Assembly (NCBI GenBank): GCA_910577665.1
Contig: CAJTOJ010000001.1
Location: 248,001 to 312,000, forward strand
Source: an uncultured Acetatifactor sp.
Lineage (GTDB): Bacteria > Bacillota > Clostridia > Lachnospirales > Lachnospiraceae
Direction of reading: 5' to 3'
Length of the DNA stretch: 64,000 nucleotides
A program made the position numbers and the translations under genes. Under the pieces are notes generated by a model. That model had not been told where the DNA came from. It saw only the letters and a list, made by a program, of their open reading frames with translations, and did not search any database. This document shows, one piece after another, positions 25,479-34,049 of the stretch. Each line of letters opens with the position of its first letter. The stretch's first letter is position 1.

Positions 25479-27378
25479 TGTTTACACGCCCTCTCTGATA
25501 TTTCTCTGCCTGCATCCGGAACATTGCGGCATACTTCCCGTCCAGTTCCATCAGCTCCCTATGGCTGCCGGACTCAATGATCCTGCCTTTTTCCAGCATA
25601 TAGATCCGGTCAGCCATCACGGTGCTGGACAACCTGTGGGAGATAAAAATCACCGCCTTGTGTTCTGCGGCCCGCAGCATGGCATGGTTCAGGTTATATT
25701 CACTGACCGGGTCCAGGGCGCTGGAGGGTTCGTCCAGGATGATAACCGGACAGTATTTGTAAAAAACCCTGGCGATGGCCACCTTCTGGGCCTCGCCTCC
25801 GGAGAGATTGACACCCTCCGGGTCAAATTCCCTGGTAAGCTGGGTATCCACACCCAGCGGCAGGGTATCCAGCCTCTCTCCGAAGCCGCTCTCTAGGAGG
25901 GCCTGCCGGATGGCACCTTCCCCGTCTTCTGCGGCACTGTCGGATGCAGGAGATCTCCTGCCGCCAGGAGAGTCTGTTCCTTCCCCCGCCTCCATCCGCA
26001 CATTGTCTGCCACTGTGGAGGCAAATATCTTGTAATCCTGGAATACCGAAGCGAACAGGCTCCGGTAACTGCCCAGGTCGTATTCCCGGATGTCCCGGCC
26101 ATTGACCTTCACGGATCCCGCCTTCACATCATAGAGACGCAGCATCAGCTTGATCAAAGTGGACTTCCCCGCCCCATTGTAACCTACGATGGCGATCTTC
26201 TCCCCTGCTTTCACAGACATGGTAATATCGTGCAGGGTGTCTGCATCCTCCCCATAGGCGAAGGAAACTCCCTCCAGGGAAAGAGATTTAAAATCTCCAG
26301 ACGTGATCTTTTCTTGTCCTGATTCCATCGTACTTTCAAAAGCCAGGAAGGTTCGGATCTTCTCCACATACAGGCCATGCTGCTCGAACCTGGGAAATAG
26401 CATGGCCAGGTTCATAAGGGCATATTTCAGGGAGGAAGAGGCCTGGAACAGGGCCATGGCACTGCCGTAGCTCAAGGCCTTCTTCACCACGGTCCGATAG
26501 ACCAGGTATCCCAGGTAAGCTGTGTTGACCAGTATGTCATTGGACAGATACTCTCCCGCAAAGCTGACCCAGAGTTGTTTCCAGCCGTACTTTTTGATCA
26601 CCGGGTACACCTGGCTGTTGGTTGCGTCAAATTCCTCCCGCAGCCGGTCTGCCAGGGGATTCAGCCTTAGTTCCTTGGCATAGTCGCCCAGGTAGAATAC
26701 CCGGTTAAAATAACTGCGCTTTCTCTCAATGGGCTTCAACTCCTGATCCCTGGCAAAGCCCAGCCTGCCAGAGATGGAATAGGAAGCCATCATCACCAAC
26801 AGGGATACTACAACGAACAGGATTCCCAGCCGGTCCAGGGCCAGGAAAAAGATACCGCTTGCCAGGATCCTGGTGATCTGGGCCAGCAGGGAGCCTAAGT
26901 CTGACAAGATCTGGTCCATACGGGTGCCGGCTTCATTCACGCTCCATACAAACTCATTGTAATACGCCGGATTGTCGTACCGTTCCAGTTCCAGGGTAAC
27001 CGCCTTCTCGTACAGTTCCATCCGCAGTTTCATCCGCAGCTTTTCCCTGGCCCTGGGTGCGGTGTAATGATCCATCCAGGCACCCCAGATGAGCTTCACC
27101 ATGACCAAAAACAGCACCAGGCCCAGGAAACGCAAGGCCTCCCCATAAGAAGCACCTCTGGTGATCAGGTCCAGCAGCACCTTCATGGCAATGGTAAATT
27201 CCACGAAAACCTCTGCCGCAGAATACATCTGGAACAGACAATAATTTAGGACAAATCCAGGCGTATGCCGGAATGCGATGCCCAGCATGAAAAAAACATT
27301 GGCATAACACCGCCCCAGGCCAATTTCCCTGGTTTTCTTCGTTTTCTTTCGTTTTTCTGGTTTGTGGGATCCCATCAC
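25465..27378 (-). CDS. ABC exporter half-transporter, second subunit
   Basis: 637 residues: six membrane helices (about 30-340) and a nucleotide-binding domain with Walker A GYNGAGKSTLIK, Q-loop FQDYKIF, signature LSGGEAQKVAIAR, Walker B VIILDEPSSALDP and H-loop ISHRLSS. An acidic, low-complexity insert of about 25 residues (GTDSPGGRRSPASDSAAEDG) sits between Q-loop and signature. Its start overlaps the stop of the sister gene by four bases (ATGA), so the two form a heterodimeric exporter. The decayed LytTR/GHKL regulators upstream suggest export of a peptide or antimicrobial; that is inferred. It is convergent with, and overlaps by 14 bp, the GNAT fusion gene. Confidence 0.85.
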   Translation of the reverse strand: MMGSHKPEKRKKTKKTREIGLGRCYANVFFMLGIAFRHTPGFVLNYCLFQMYSAAEVFVEFTIAMKVLLDLITRGASYGEALRFLGLVLFLVMVKLIWGAWMDHYTAPRAREKLRMKLRMELYEKAVTLELERYDNPAYYNEFVWSVNEAGTRMDQILSDLGSLLAQITRILASGIFFLALDRLGILFVVVSLLVMMASYSISGRLGFARDQELKPIERKRSYFNRVFYLGDYAKELRLNPLADRLREEFDATNSQVYPVIKKYGWKQLWVSFAGEYLSNDILVNTAYLGYLVYRTVVKKALSYGSAMALFQASSSLKYALMNLAMLFPRFEQHGLYVEKIRTFLAFESTMESGQEKITSGDFKSLSLEGVSFAYGEDADTLHDITMSVKAGEKIAIVGYNGAGKSTLIKLMLRLYDVKAGSVKVNGRDIREYDLGSYRSLFASVFQDYKIFASTVADNVRMEAGEGTDSPGGRRSPASDSAAEDGEGAIRQALLESGFGERLDTLPLGVDTQLTREFDPEGVNLSGGEAQKVAIARVFYKYCPVIILDEPSSALDPVSEYNLNHAMLRAAEHKAVIFISHRLSSTVMADRIYMLEKGRIIESGSHRELMELDGKYAAMFRMQAEKYQRGRVNTTGF

Positions 27379-29303
27379 GCCTCACCCCCTTCCGTCTCCG
27401 GTGCAGCACCCGGATCTTTTTCCTGGTAATTCTCCGCCTGTTTGCGGAACATATCCGCATATTTCCCATCCAGTTCCATCAGTTCCCTGTGACTGCCCTG
27501 TTCTGCAATCTCCCCATTTTCAAACAGGTAGATCCGGTCTGCCAGCACGGCTGTGGACAGCCTGTGGGAGATGAATACCACTGTCCTGTCCCTGCAGGCT
27601 TCCAGGATGTTCTCATAGAGCCTGTATTCTGCCACTGGATCCAGGGCACTGGAAGGCTCATCGAATACCGCAATCTCATACTCCCTGGCAAAAGCCCTGG
27701 CCACCGCGATCTTCTGCAGTTCCCCACCGGAAAGCACGGCACCGTCCTGGGCAAATTCTTTCGTCAGTATGGTGTCCATGCCATGGGGCAGGGAACAGAT
27801 CTTCTCCCAGACTCCTGTGCGCCTTAGCACCTCCTCCACCAGTTTATAGTCTGCCTGATCCTGGGGTTTTCTCATAAGCACATTTTCTGCCACTGTCATG
27901 GAGAACACCTGGTAATCCTGGAAAGCCGTGCCGAAGAGCTTTCTATATGCCTGTAGGTCCAGTTCCTTCACATTTTCCCCGAAATACAGCACCTGACCCT
28001 TGGCCGGATCGTAGAGCCGCAGAAGCAGTTTGACCAGGGTGGTCTTCCCTGCACCGTTGTGACCTACAATGGCAATCTTCTCTCCTCTGCGGATAGACAG
28101 ACTGATGTGCTTCAAGGTGGGCGCATCCTGCCCCTTATACACAAAGGACACATCCTGGAAGGCTATCTCTGACGCCCCCCGTATACCAGCGTATCTGTCT
28201 TCCTGCTCCTTCCGGATGCCCTGCCCGCACACTTCTTCCCTTCCAGCCTCCTGCTTCTTCTGGATATCCTGTCTACAGGCTTCCGGCATCTTCCCTCCCT
28301 GCTTCTCATGGATCACAGGCTCATATGCCAGAAATTCCCGCAGGTTTGCAATGTATAAGCTATCCTCAAAGCTTTTCACTACCGCATTGGAACAGCCGAT
28401 CACCGTCCAGGCCACCGTAACCATGGCAGAGAACAGCACCGTGAAACCGCTGAGGGAAATCTCATGGGTCACCATCGTTCGGTAAAGGGAGTAGATCATC
28501 ACCCCCTGGAAGATCACCACAAAGGTAAAAATATTCCGGATCAGCGCCAAGGCCGCACGCCTTACCCTGTACTCCTTCAGTTTCCCGGTGACACCACCAA
28601 ATCCGTCCCTGTACAGCTTTTTCAGCACGGAGAACACATTGGACATGCGCAGTTCCTTGGCATAATCCGCCAGATAGATCACACGGTTCACATAGTCCAT
28701 CTTTCTGTTGTAGGGCACACATTCCTTGTTCATCCGGAAATTGATCTCATTGCTTATCTTCCCGAACACAAAATTGCCGATAATGGGTCCCGCGATAAAT
28801 ACGATCACAAAAGGATCAATGGTGTACATATAATACAGGGAAAAGATCCCTGCCAGAAGGCTGGTGACAATGACACACAGGTTCTCATTCACCTGGGTAA
28901 AACGCGTCTCGCAGTCCTTCATGGCCAGTGTAAACTGGTTGTAGAACTCCGTGTTCTCATAACATTCCAGTTCCACCTGGGTGGCCTTTTCAAAGAGCAT
29001 GGCGTTCACTTTTCCGAATATATCCGTGTCCGTCTTCGGCCTGTATACATAGCCATACCACTGCCGGAATATGGCTGGCAGCGCAAAACAGGCCACCACC
29101 CCCACCAAGAAGGCCATGATCTCGGAAAAAGGCCTTCCTGTCTCCATGGACTCTACCAGAAACCGTAAAAAAATGATATCGAAGAAGATTTCATAGGCAC
29201 GTCCTATCCCCATGTTCAGAAATTCACAGACCACCCGGCTCTTCTTCAGACGCCAGAGTAGTTTTATCATATAGATATTGTTCTTGAAATAATGTGCTTT
29301 CAA
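27375..29303 (-). CDS. ABC exporter half-transporter, first subunit
   Basis: About 642 residues: six-helix membrane domain, then Walker A GHNGAGKTTLVK, Q-loop FQDYQVF, signature LSGGELQKIAVAR, Walker B IAVFDEPSSALDP and ISHRLST. Both sites look intact, so the pair is not obviously degenerate at one site. Between the membrane and ATPase domains is a charged linker (about residues 340-385) containing an imperfect internal duplication (EACRQDIQKKQEAGR / EEVCGQGIRKEQEDR). The start is uncertain: TTG at 29303 has GGGGGGAGG four bases away; GTG at 29318 lies upstream of that site. Confidence 0.82.
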   Translation of the reverse strand: MKAHYFKNNIYMIKLLWRLKKSRVVCEFLNMGIGRAYEIFFDIIFLRFLVESMETGRPFSEIMAFLVGVVACFALPAIFRQWYGYVYRPKTDTDIFGKVNAMLFEKATQVELECYENTEFYNQFTLAMKDCETRFTQVNENLCVIVTSLLAGIFSLYYMYTIDPFVIVFIAGPIIGNFVFGKISNEINFRMNKECVPYNRKMDYVNRVIYLADYAKELRMSNVFSVLKKLYRDGFGGVTGKLKEYRVRRAALALIRNIFTFVVIFQGVMIYSLYRTMVTHEISLSGFTVLFSAMVTVAWTVIGCSNAVVKSFEDSLYIANLREFLAYEPVIHEKQGGKMPEACRQDIQKKQEAGREEVCGQGIRKEQEDRYAGIRGASEIAFQDVSFVYKGQDAPTLKHISLSIRRGEKIAIVGHNGAGKTTLVKLLLRLYDPAKGQVLYFGENVKELDLQAYRKLFGTAFQDYQVFSMTVAENVLMRKPQDQADYKLVEEVLRRTGVWEKICSLPHGMDTILTKEFAQDGAVLSGGELQKIAVARAFAREYEIAVFDEPSSALDPVAEYRLYENILEACRDRTVVFISHRLSTAVLADRIYLFENGEIAEQGSHRELMELDGKYADMFRKQAENYQEKDPGAAPETEGGEA

Positions 29304-29534
29304 AAAACCTCCCCCCACTTTCTGTTTTCTGTATGTATTCGTGACAATTCAGACAGCCCCCGCAAAGTCAAAATTGCAAGCATTCCTTTCCTAAAGCAAG
29401 ATATCCCGGCCAAACGCCTCACTATGACACCGGTGAACAGTAACCATGCTATTACTTCCCGGCATTCCATGGCGTATCCAGGCACAAAATGTTCCCGCCA
29501 GGACATCAATTGTATGTGTCCCGTTGCCAGACGC

Positions 29535-30374
29535 TTACTCCAGGGCTGGCACCAGAAATTCCGAGGTAAATGCCCCGTCCTCGCTGTTGTATTTGCACCA
29601 GCCTCCATGCTCCATCAGGATATGCTCCACCCTGCGCAGGCCGAATCCATGCATCCCCTCTTTCCGGGAAAGGAAGAAGCTGCCCTCCTTTTTTTGTTTC
29701 TTTCCGGCTGTATTCAGCATGGAAAAATACAACATCATGATGTGTTGCAAGGAAACCAGATAAGACCTATGTGTACGGAAGAAAGCATCACTGAGTTTTT
29801 CCGCAAAGGCAGATATGTTCTCCTTAATCTTGTAACTCCCATCCCCCGTGTGGATCACAATGTAATGGCCGAAGGACTCCATGTACCGAATGTCCTGTTC
29901 ATACAGCTTTACAGTTTCTCCCTCACAGGTAATGACTATACTTGGTGGTTCTGTCAGAAGCCGTCCCGCCGCCTTGGACAGGACTTCCATCAGCTTCCCC
30001 TCCTCCACTGGCTTCACCAGGTAATGCAGGGCATCCACCTCATACCCCTCTCCCGCGAATTCAAAATGTGAGGTGACGAACAGAATCTCTGCCCTGCTTC
30101 CATGCTCCCGTACCCGCCTGGCAAGTTGCAGCCCGGAAGTCTCCCCCATCTCCACATCCAACAGCAGAATATCATAAGCCTTGTCATCCTCATAGGCAAA
30201 GAGACGCACTTCACAGGTATATCCCCATTGCCTGGCTCATTTGTACACCAGGGCTGCTAAAGCCTGCCGTTCCTGCTCCTGGTCCTCGCAGATTGCAACC
30301 AGGAAGGTCCTGTTTGGAAACAGGTTTTCCTGCAATGCGTTCTTTCTGTTTTCCGGATGACCCAGAATTTCCAT
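29535..30374 (-). pseudogene. Broken LytTR response regulator fused to the tail of a GHKL sensor kinase
   Basis: The frame opens at ATG 30374, giving NRTFLVAICEDQEQERQAL of a receiver domain, and stops at TGA (30237-30239) right after LAALVYK; the same frame continues with ARQWGYTCEVRLFAYEDD and the phospho-acceptor DILLLDVEMGE. A Trp codon (TGG) mutated to TGA is the simplest explanation. A LytTR DNA-binding domain follows (YMESFGHYIVIHTGDG, FFRTHRSYLVSLQHI) but after LQHI the sequence jumps to the end of a GHKL histidine kinase (LNTAGKKQKKEGSFFLSRKE, GMHGFGLRRVEHILMEHGG). So a deletion joined regulator and kinase genes. A fragment from GTG 30209 could still be made. No gene is evident between this and the exporter (29304-29534). 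Confidence 0.8.
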
Positions 30375-30423
30375 GTGCGCCACTGCTCTTTCCCTTCTTC
30401 CCCCTCCGGGGAATCTGGCTATG

Positions 30424-30566
30424 AAAAAACGCCCCGAGAAAGGGCGGAAACGGCATGTCGTGCTCTACCCATTGAGCTACTGCCGCCAGGAGCGGCAGAC
30501 AGGACTCGAACCTGTAACAACGCGATTATCAGTCGAAGTATCCGTTTCCTACGCATCGGGGCGTTT
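30424..30566 (-). ncRNA. yrlA: Bacterial Y RNA (YrlA-type) with tRNA-like module
   Basis: On the minus strand the ~143-nt RNA has, from 5': CGCCCCGA (30556-30563), GGAAACGG (30542-30549), a T-arm ACAGGTTCGAGTCCTGT (30499-30515), an acceptor-like stem closed by a 5-nt loop (CTGCCGC at 30492-30498 with GCGGCAG at 30480-30486), a D-arm with GCTC/GAGC and an AATGGGTA loop (30462-30477), then CCGTTTCC (30446-30453) and TCGGGGCG (30430-30437) followed by six T. The two outer stems pair end to end, so the RNA is a long hairpin whose tip folds like the elbow of a tRNA. That is the known design of YrlA Y RNAs, which bind Ro60/Rsr; an rsr gene lies immediately upstream. The outer stem plus T-run is also its terminator. 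Confidence 0.85.
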
Positions 30567-30571
30567 TTACC

Positions 30572-30600
30572 ATTATGACGTAAAAACAGGGATTTGTCAA
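30572..30600 (-). promoter_or_regulatory. Strong sigma-A promoter of the Y RNA
   Basis: TTGACA (minus strand, 30600-30595), a 17-bp spacer and CATAAT (30577-30572) place the transcription start at about 30565, right at the first base-paired nucleotides of the RNA. It begins 18 bp after the rsr stop, so the RNA is made independently of the rsr transcript. Confidence 0.85.
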
Positions 30601-30617
30601 CAAAAAAGGGCGTGAAG

Positions 30618-32258
30618 TTACCCCGTGAAGTTATCCCATAAATCAATCATCTGCCTGGCAAACATAATCTCCTTTCCCGTCCATCCGTAGAGGATGCAGG
30701 TACGGTATGCGTATTCCGGCACACATACATTGTTGTATCCTGCTGTCTGGATGGAAAAGACATTTACCCTGGGGTTTACCTTCTTCCTGTAAGCCAGGAT
30801 CAAATCATATACATTGATATATTGTCCTTCCCCTCTCTGTCCCTGCCTGCAGCCATACCCAAGAGCCTGATATTTCTCCCGCTGGATACTGGTGCCAAAC
30901 AGACCGCCATGTCCTGCCTGCTGGTCGGAGTAGATGAAGATCTGGTCCCAGTGCTCCTTTTTCCGGATGGCATTGTCGAAGAATTCCCAGATACCGCCCT
31001 CCGTGGAGCCTCCTACATCCTGACTCATCCCTTGAGAGATTTCTCTGGCCTGGCGCAGGATCTGCCCCCTTTTGGAAATGGGATATACCTTCAGGGTATC
31101 CCCGAATTTTCCCACATATCCCTCCTCGGAAACCGCAGCGGCAATCACAGAGGAGAGGTTATCAATCTCTGCCACACACACGGTACCATACTCTGAAGGA
31201 ATCGCACCCCAGGCAGAGCCGGAATTGTCCGACAGGCACATCGTCTTTCCTTGAAACCTTGGCAAATTAGCCATAGACAGATCCACACATTCCTCCAGGG
31301 CATCCAGAATCCGGGGCTTGTGGCAGCAGGCGCTCTTCTCCACCGCCCGATATGCACTGTAGTACCGGAACGGAAACTGCCGCCCTCCCGCCACACCGCC
31401 TTTCAGCCGTTCCAGATATTCTTCACAGAATTCTGCCTGTTCCACCTTTGCAAACACCCCTCTCAGATTCCGCACAAGGGCCATGTGCCCCATGGGAATC
31501 CGATGGAAAATCTCTTCCCATGTCATCCCTGCGGACCGCAGGTTCTCCCAAGTCTCCTTTCGGGGAGGCAGTTCTAACCTGCCTGTCTGCATATACTGGT
31601 CAATTACGGCTGAGTGGGCATGGGTGATGCGGACGGCATCCCGAAGGCCCATCTCGGCATATTTATATTTGGACGTCTCATAGGCATCCAGTCTGCCAAG
31701 CCTCCTGGCCAGGGAACGCTTTAAGAGGCTTGGCATCTTCTGTTTCCCCTGGTTATGATACAGGTAGTAAGCAAGCTGAGATAAAGCATCATCCCCCCTG
31801 GCCATAACTTGGGTCTGGATCTGTTCATATACCCCCGGATGGCTGCCTGTGAATTCCTTTCTCCGTGGATGGATAGCCGCCCGCACCATAATTACCTGGG
31901 GATTCAGACGCATGAAAAAATCCCGCCGCAAGGTAACCGCCCACTGCAGAGTACCCTCAAAATCTGCATCCAGTGCCTTGTCCATGGCTTCTTCCATAAT
32001 CTGTGTGGTGGTCTTCCCGTCCCATTCTTCCGCAAACCAAAGATGTTCCTGCAGCAGGCTACAGGACCGGTAACGGGCATCTGTCCCCTGCCTGTCCAGG
32101 CCTCCCTTCCGGTAATAGGAAGGTTCCCCGAATATGGAGGAAGCCGTCACCATCTTCAGGTTCTCCAGAGGGCTGATCTGATAAGATTCCCCTCCCATGA
32201 AATTCTCCACAACCGAATGAGCCCTGGCAGATTCCAATGCTTTTTTGAAACGACTCAT
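30618..32258 (-). CDS. rsr: Ro60 orthologue (Rsr), TROVE plus von Willebrand A domain RNA-binding protein
   Basis: 546 residues. The N-terminal two thirds is the TROVE ring of HEAT-like helices (for example FEGTLQWAVTLRRDFFMRLN, KRSLARRLGRLDAYETSKYK). The C-terminal part is a vWA domain with an intact MIDAS motif CLSDNSGSAW and IFIYSDQQAG. Ro60 proteins bind misfolded noncoding RNAs through the ring hole and Y RNA on the outside, and in bacteria assist RNA decay and rRNA maturation under stress with exonucleases such as PNPase. The adjacent Y RNA fits this. It starts 13 bp after tyrS with a strong site (GGAGG), with no room for a promoter, so it is co-transcribed with tyrS under the T-box. 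Confidence 0.92.
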   Translation of the reverse strand: MSRFKKALESARAHSVVENFMGGESYQISPLENLKMVTASSIFGEPSYYRKGGLDRQGTDARYRSCSLLQEHLWFAEEWDGKTTTQIMEEAMDKALDADFEGTLQWAVTLRRDFFMRLNPQVIMVRAAIHPRRKEFTGSHPGVYEQIQTQVMARGDDALSQLAYYLYHNQGKQKMPSLLKRSLARRLGRLDAYETSKYKYAEMGLRDAVRITHAHSAVIDQYMQTGRLELPPRKETWENLRSAGMTWEEIFHRIPMGHMALVRNLRGVFAKVEQAEFCEEYLERLKGGVAGGRQFPFRYYSAYRAVEKSACCHKPRILDALEECVDLSMANLPRFQGKTMCLSDNSGSAWGAIPSEYGTVCVAEIDNLSSVIAAAVSEEGYVGKFGDTLKVYPISKRGQILRQAREISQGMSQDVGGSTEGGIWEFFDNAIRKKEHWDQIFIYSDQQAGHGGLFGTSIQREKYQALGYGCRQGQRGEGQYINVYDLILAYRKKVNPRVNVFSIQTAGYNNVCVPEYAYRTCILYGWTGKEIMFARQMIDLWDNFTG

Positions 32259-32271
32259 ATGGGAATACCTC

Positions 32272-33522
32272 CTACGGCATCACTACCCGTTTAAAATTCT
32301 TCTTCCCGCGTTTTACCACGATACCGTCACCTGCAAACCGATCCGGTCCGTATACCGCCTTGATGTCCCCTACCTTCTCGCCGTCCACGGTGACACCGCC
32401 CTGTTCCACGGCCCGCCTGGCTTCGGAGCGGGATGCGGTAAGGCCGGACTTCACCAGCACAGCCAGGATATCGATCTGCCCGTCTGTGAAGTCGGCCTCC
32501 TCCAGCTGGCAGGTAGGCATCTGGGCCATGCCGCCCTGGGTACTTCCGGCAAACAATGCCCTGGCACTTTCCTGGGCCTTCCCGGCTTCTTCTTCCCCGT
32601 GTACCATCTTGGTCAGTTCATAAGCCAGGATCTCCTTAGCCTCATTCAACTGGCTGCCTTCCCATTTGTCCATTTCCTCAATCCGCTCCAGGGGCAGGAA
32701 GGTCAGCATCCGCATACACTTTAACACATCCGCGTCTGCCACATTCCTCCAGTACTGGAAGAACTCGTAGGGGGAAGTCTTCGCAGGATCAAGCCACACG
32801 GCACCTTTCTGGGTCTTGCCCATCTTCTTGCCCTCGGAATTGAGGAGCAGGGTGATGGTCATGGCGTAGGCATCCTTGCCCAGTTTCCTGCGGATCAGTT
32901 CCGTGCCGCCCAGCATATTGCTCCACTGGTCATCCCCGCCGAACTGCATGTTACAGCCATATTTCTCGTAGAGTTTCAGGAAGTCATAGCTCTGCATGAT
33001 CATGTAGTTGAACTCCAGGAAGCTTAATCCCTTCTCCATGCGCTGCTTATAGCACTCCGCGGTAAGCATACGGTTCACGGAGAAATGGACACCGATATCC
33101 CGGATGAATTCGATGTAGTTCAGATCCCTAAGCCAGTCCGCATTGTTCACCATCAGCGCTTTGGAGTGGTCGGCATCCCCCTCTTCCCCGAACTGGATAA
33201 AGCGGCTCATCTGCTCCTTGAAGCACTCACAGTTATGGTCGATCATCTCCGTTGTCATCATGGTGCGCAGGTCGCTGCGGCCGGAAGGATCCCCGATCAT
33301 GCCTGTGCCCCCGCCAATCAAGGCAATGGGCTTATTGCCTGCCATCTGCAATCGCTTCATCAGGCACAGTGCCATGAAATGTCCCACATGGAGGCTGTCC
33401 GCCGTAGGGTCGAACCCAATGTAGAAAGTGGCCTTCCCGTTGTTGATCAGCTCCTTGATCTCTTCCTCATCCGTGAGCTGGGCCAGAAGTCCCCTGGCCT
33501 GTAATTCTTCAAATACTGTCAT
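32272..33522 (-). CDS. tyrS: Tyrosyl-tRNA synthetase
   Basis: 416 residues, class I synthetase joining tyrosine to tRNA-Tyr. The HIGH motif reads HVGHFMALCLMKRLQ (near residue 46), the tyrosine pocket contains FNYMIMQSYDFLKLYEKYG and QFGGDDQWSNMLGGTELIRR, and the KMSKS loop reads KKMGKTQKGAVWL. A C-terminal S4 RNA-binding domain follows (GLTASRSEARRAVEQGGVTV). A T-box leader upstream controls it. rsr follows 13 bp after its stop. Confidence 0.97.
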   Translation of the reverse strand: MTVFEELQARGLLAQLTDEEEIKELINNGKATFYIGFDPTADSLHVGHFMALCLMKRLQMAGNKPIALIGGGTGMIGDPSGRSDLRTMMTTEMIDHNCECFKEQMSRFIQFGEEGDADHSKALMVNNADWLRDLNYIEFIRDIGVHFSVNRMLTAECYKQRMEKGLSFLEFNYMIMQSYDFLKLYEKYGCNMQFGGDDQWSNMLGGTELIRRKLGKDAYAMTITLLLNSEGKKMGKTQKGAVWLDPAKTSPYEFFQYWRNVADADVLKCMRMLTFLPLERIEEMDKWEGSQLNEAKEILAYELTKMVHGEEEAGKAQESARALFAGSTQGGMAQMPTCQLEEADFTDGQIDILAVLVKSGLTASRSEARRAVEQGGVTVDGEKVGDIKAVYGPDRFAGDGIVVKRGKKNFKRVVMP

Positions 33523-33627
33523 CTTCCCATTCTCCTTTCCTAATCCGGGCAGGAAATAGTTTCACCCTGCCCGCTGCGCGGACCGCAACCGTACCAGCGG
33601 CAAACTTCCCATTGCAGGCTTGCACAT

Positions 33628-33913
33628 AAAAAAACCCCGTCCCATAAAAGGACGAGGCCATTGCCCGTGTTACCACCTTTTTTCCCACAAGGCTCACACC
33701 TTGTGGCTTATCAGGTATCCATCAATACCTGTAGCCGATACCGGGGCCTGCCGTCAAAGCCTACTCTGCGCCCTGGGCCGCATTTTGGTTTGCTGCTCCG
33801 GGATGTATTCCTGTCAGACTTTATGCGCCTCTCACCATCCGGCTGCTCTCTGTAAAAAGTGATCTGGCAGTACTTCTTCCCTTCCTCGCATTTGCTGTCT
33901 TTCCTATAAACAT
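33628..33913 (-). promoter_or_regulatory. Tyrosine T-box leader with terminator/antiterminator
   Basis: Transcribed from the promoter at 33920-33948. The stem I region contains the expected GGTGAGAGGCG; the specifier loop reads GAATACATCC with UAC (tyrosine codon, 33805-33807). Near the 3' end is the T-box GGTGGTAACACGG (33665-33677) that pairs with the uncharged tRNA acceptor, then a terminator: CCTCGTCC, a short loop, GGGACGGGG and seven T (33628-33658). Uncharged tRNA-Tyr should stabilise the antiterminator and allow tyrS and rsr to be transcribed. A separate 22-nt-long stem (CCACAAGG/CCTTGTGG) precedes the T-box. Confidence 0.93.
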
Positions 33914-33919
33914 GTTGCC

Positions 33920-33948
33920 ATTATACCGGTCCTGTTGCCAAATGTCAA
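33920..33948 (-). promoter_or_regulatory. Consensus sigma-A promoter of the tyrS-rsr operon
   Basis: TTGACA (33948-33943), 17-bp spacer, TATAAT (33925-33920) on the minus strand: a perfect match to both hexamers and the spacing. It sits just upstream of the T-box leader. Confidence 0.93.
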
Positions 33949-34049
33949 GCCTTTTTGATGTCTTATTGCATTATTCTGCAACAGTTCAGCCAGTCCATGA
34001 AAATGGCAGAAAAACGCGCCCGCTCAGATAATCTTCCCTTAACTCACCG

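Noticed and set aside
29300..29608. 102-codon minus-strand frame between exporter and regulator
   Set aside because: It overlaps the kinase tail in another frame, has no ribosome site and no recognisable peptide-precursor features such as a double-glycine leader.
30237..30239. Selenocysteine-coding TGA in the response regulator
   Set aside because: LytTR regulators are not selenoproteins, the position is a usual Trp, and the gene also shows a fusion deletion.
30424..30566. Circularly permuted tRNA gene (3' half before 5' half)
   Set aside because: T-arm and D-arm are in permuted order, but the acceptor-like stem is closed by only five bases, there is no anticodon arm, and the outer ends form long complementary stems. 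Together with the adjacent rsr gene this fits a Y RNA.
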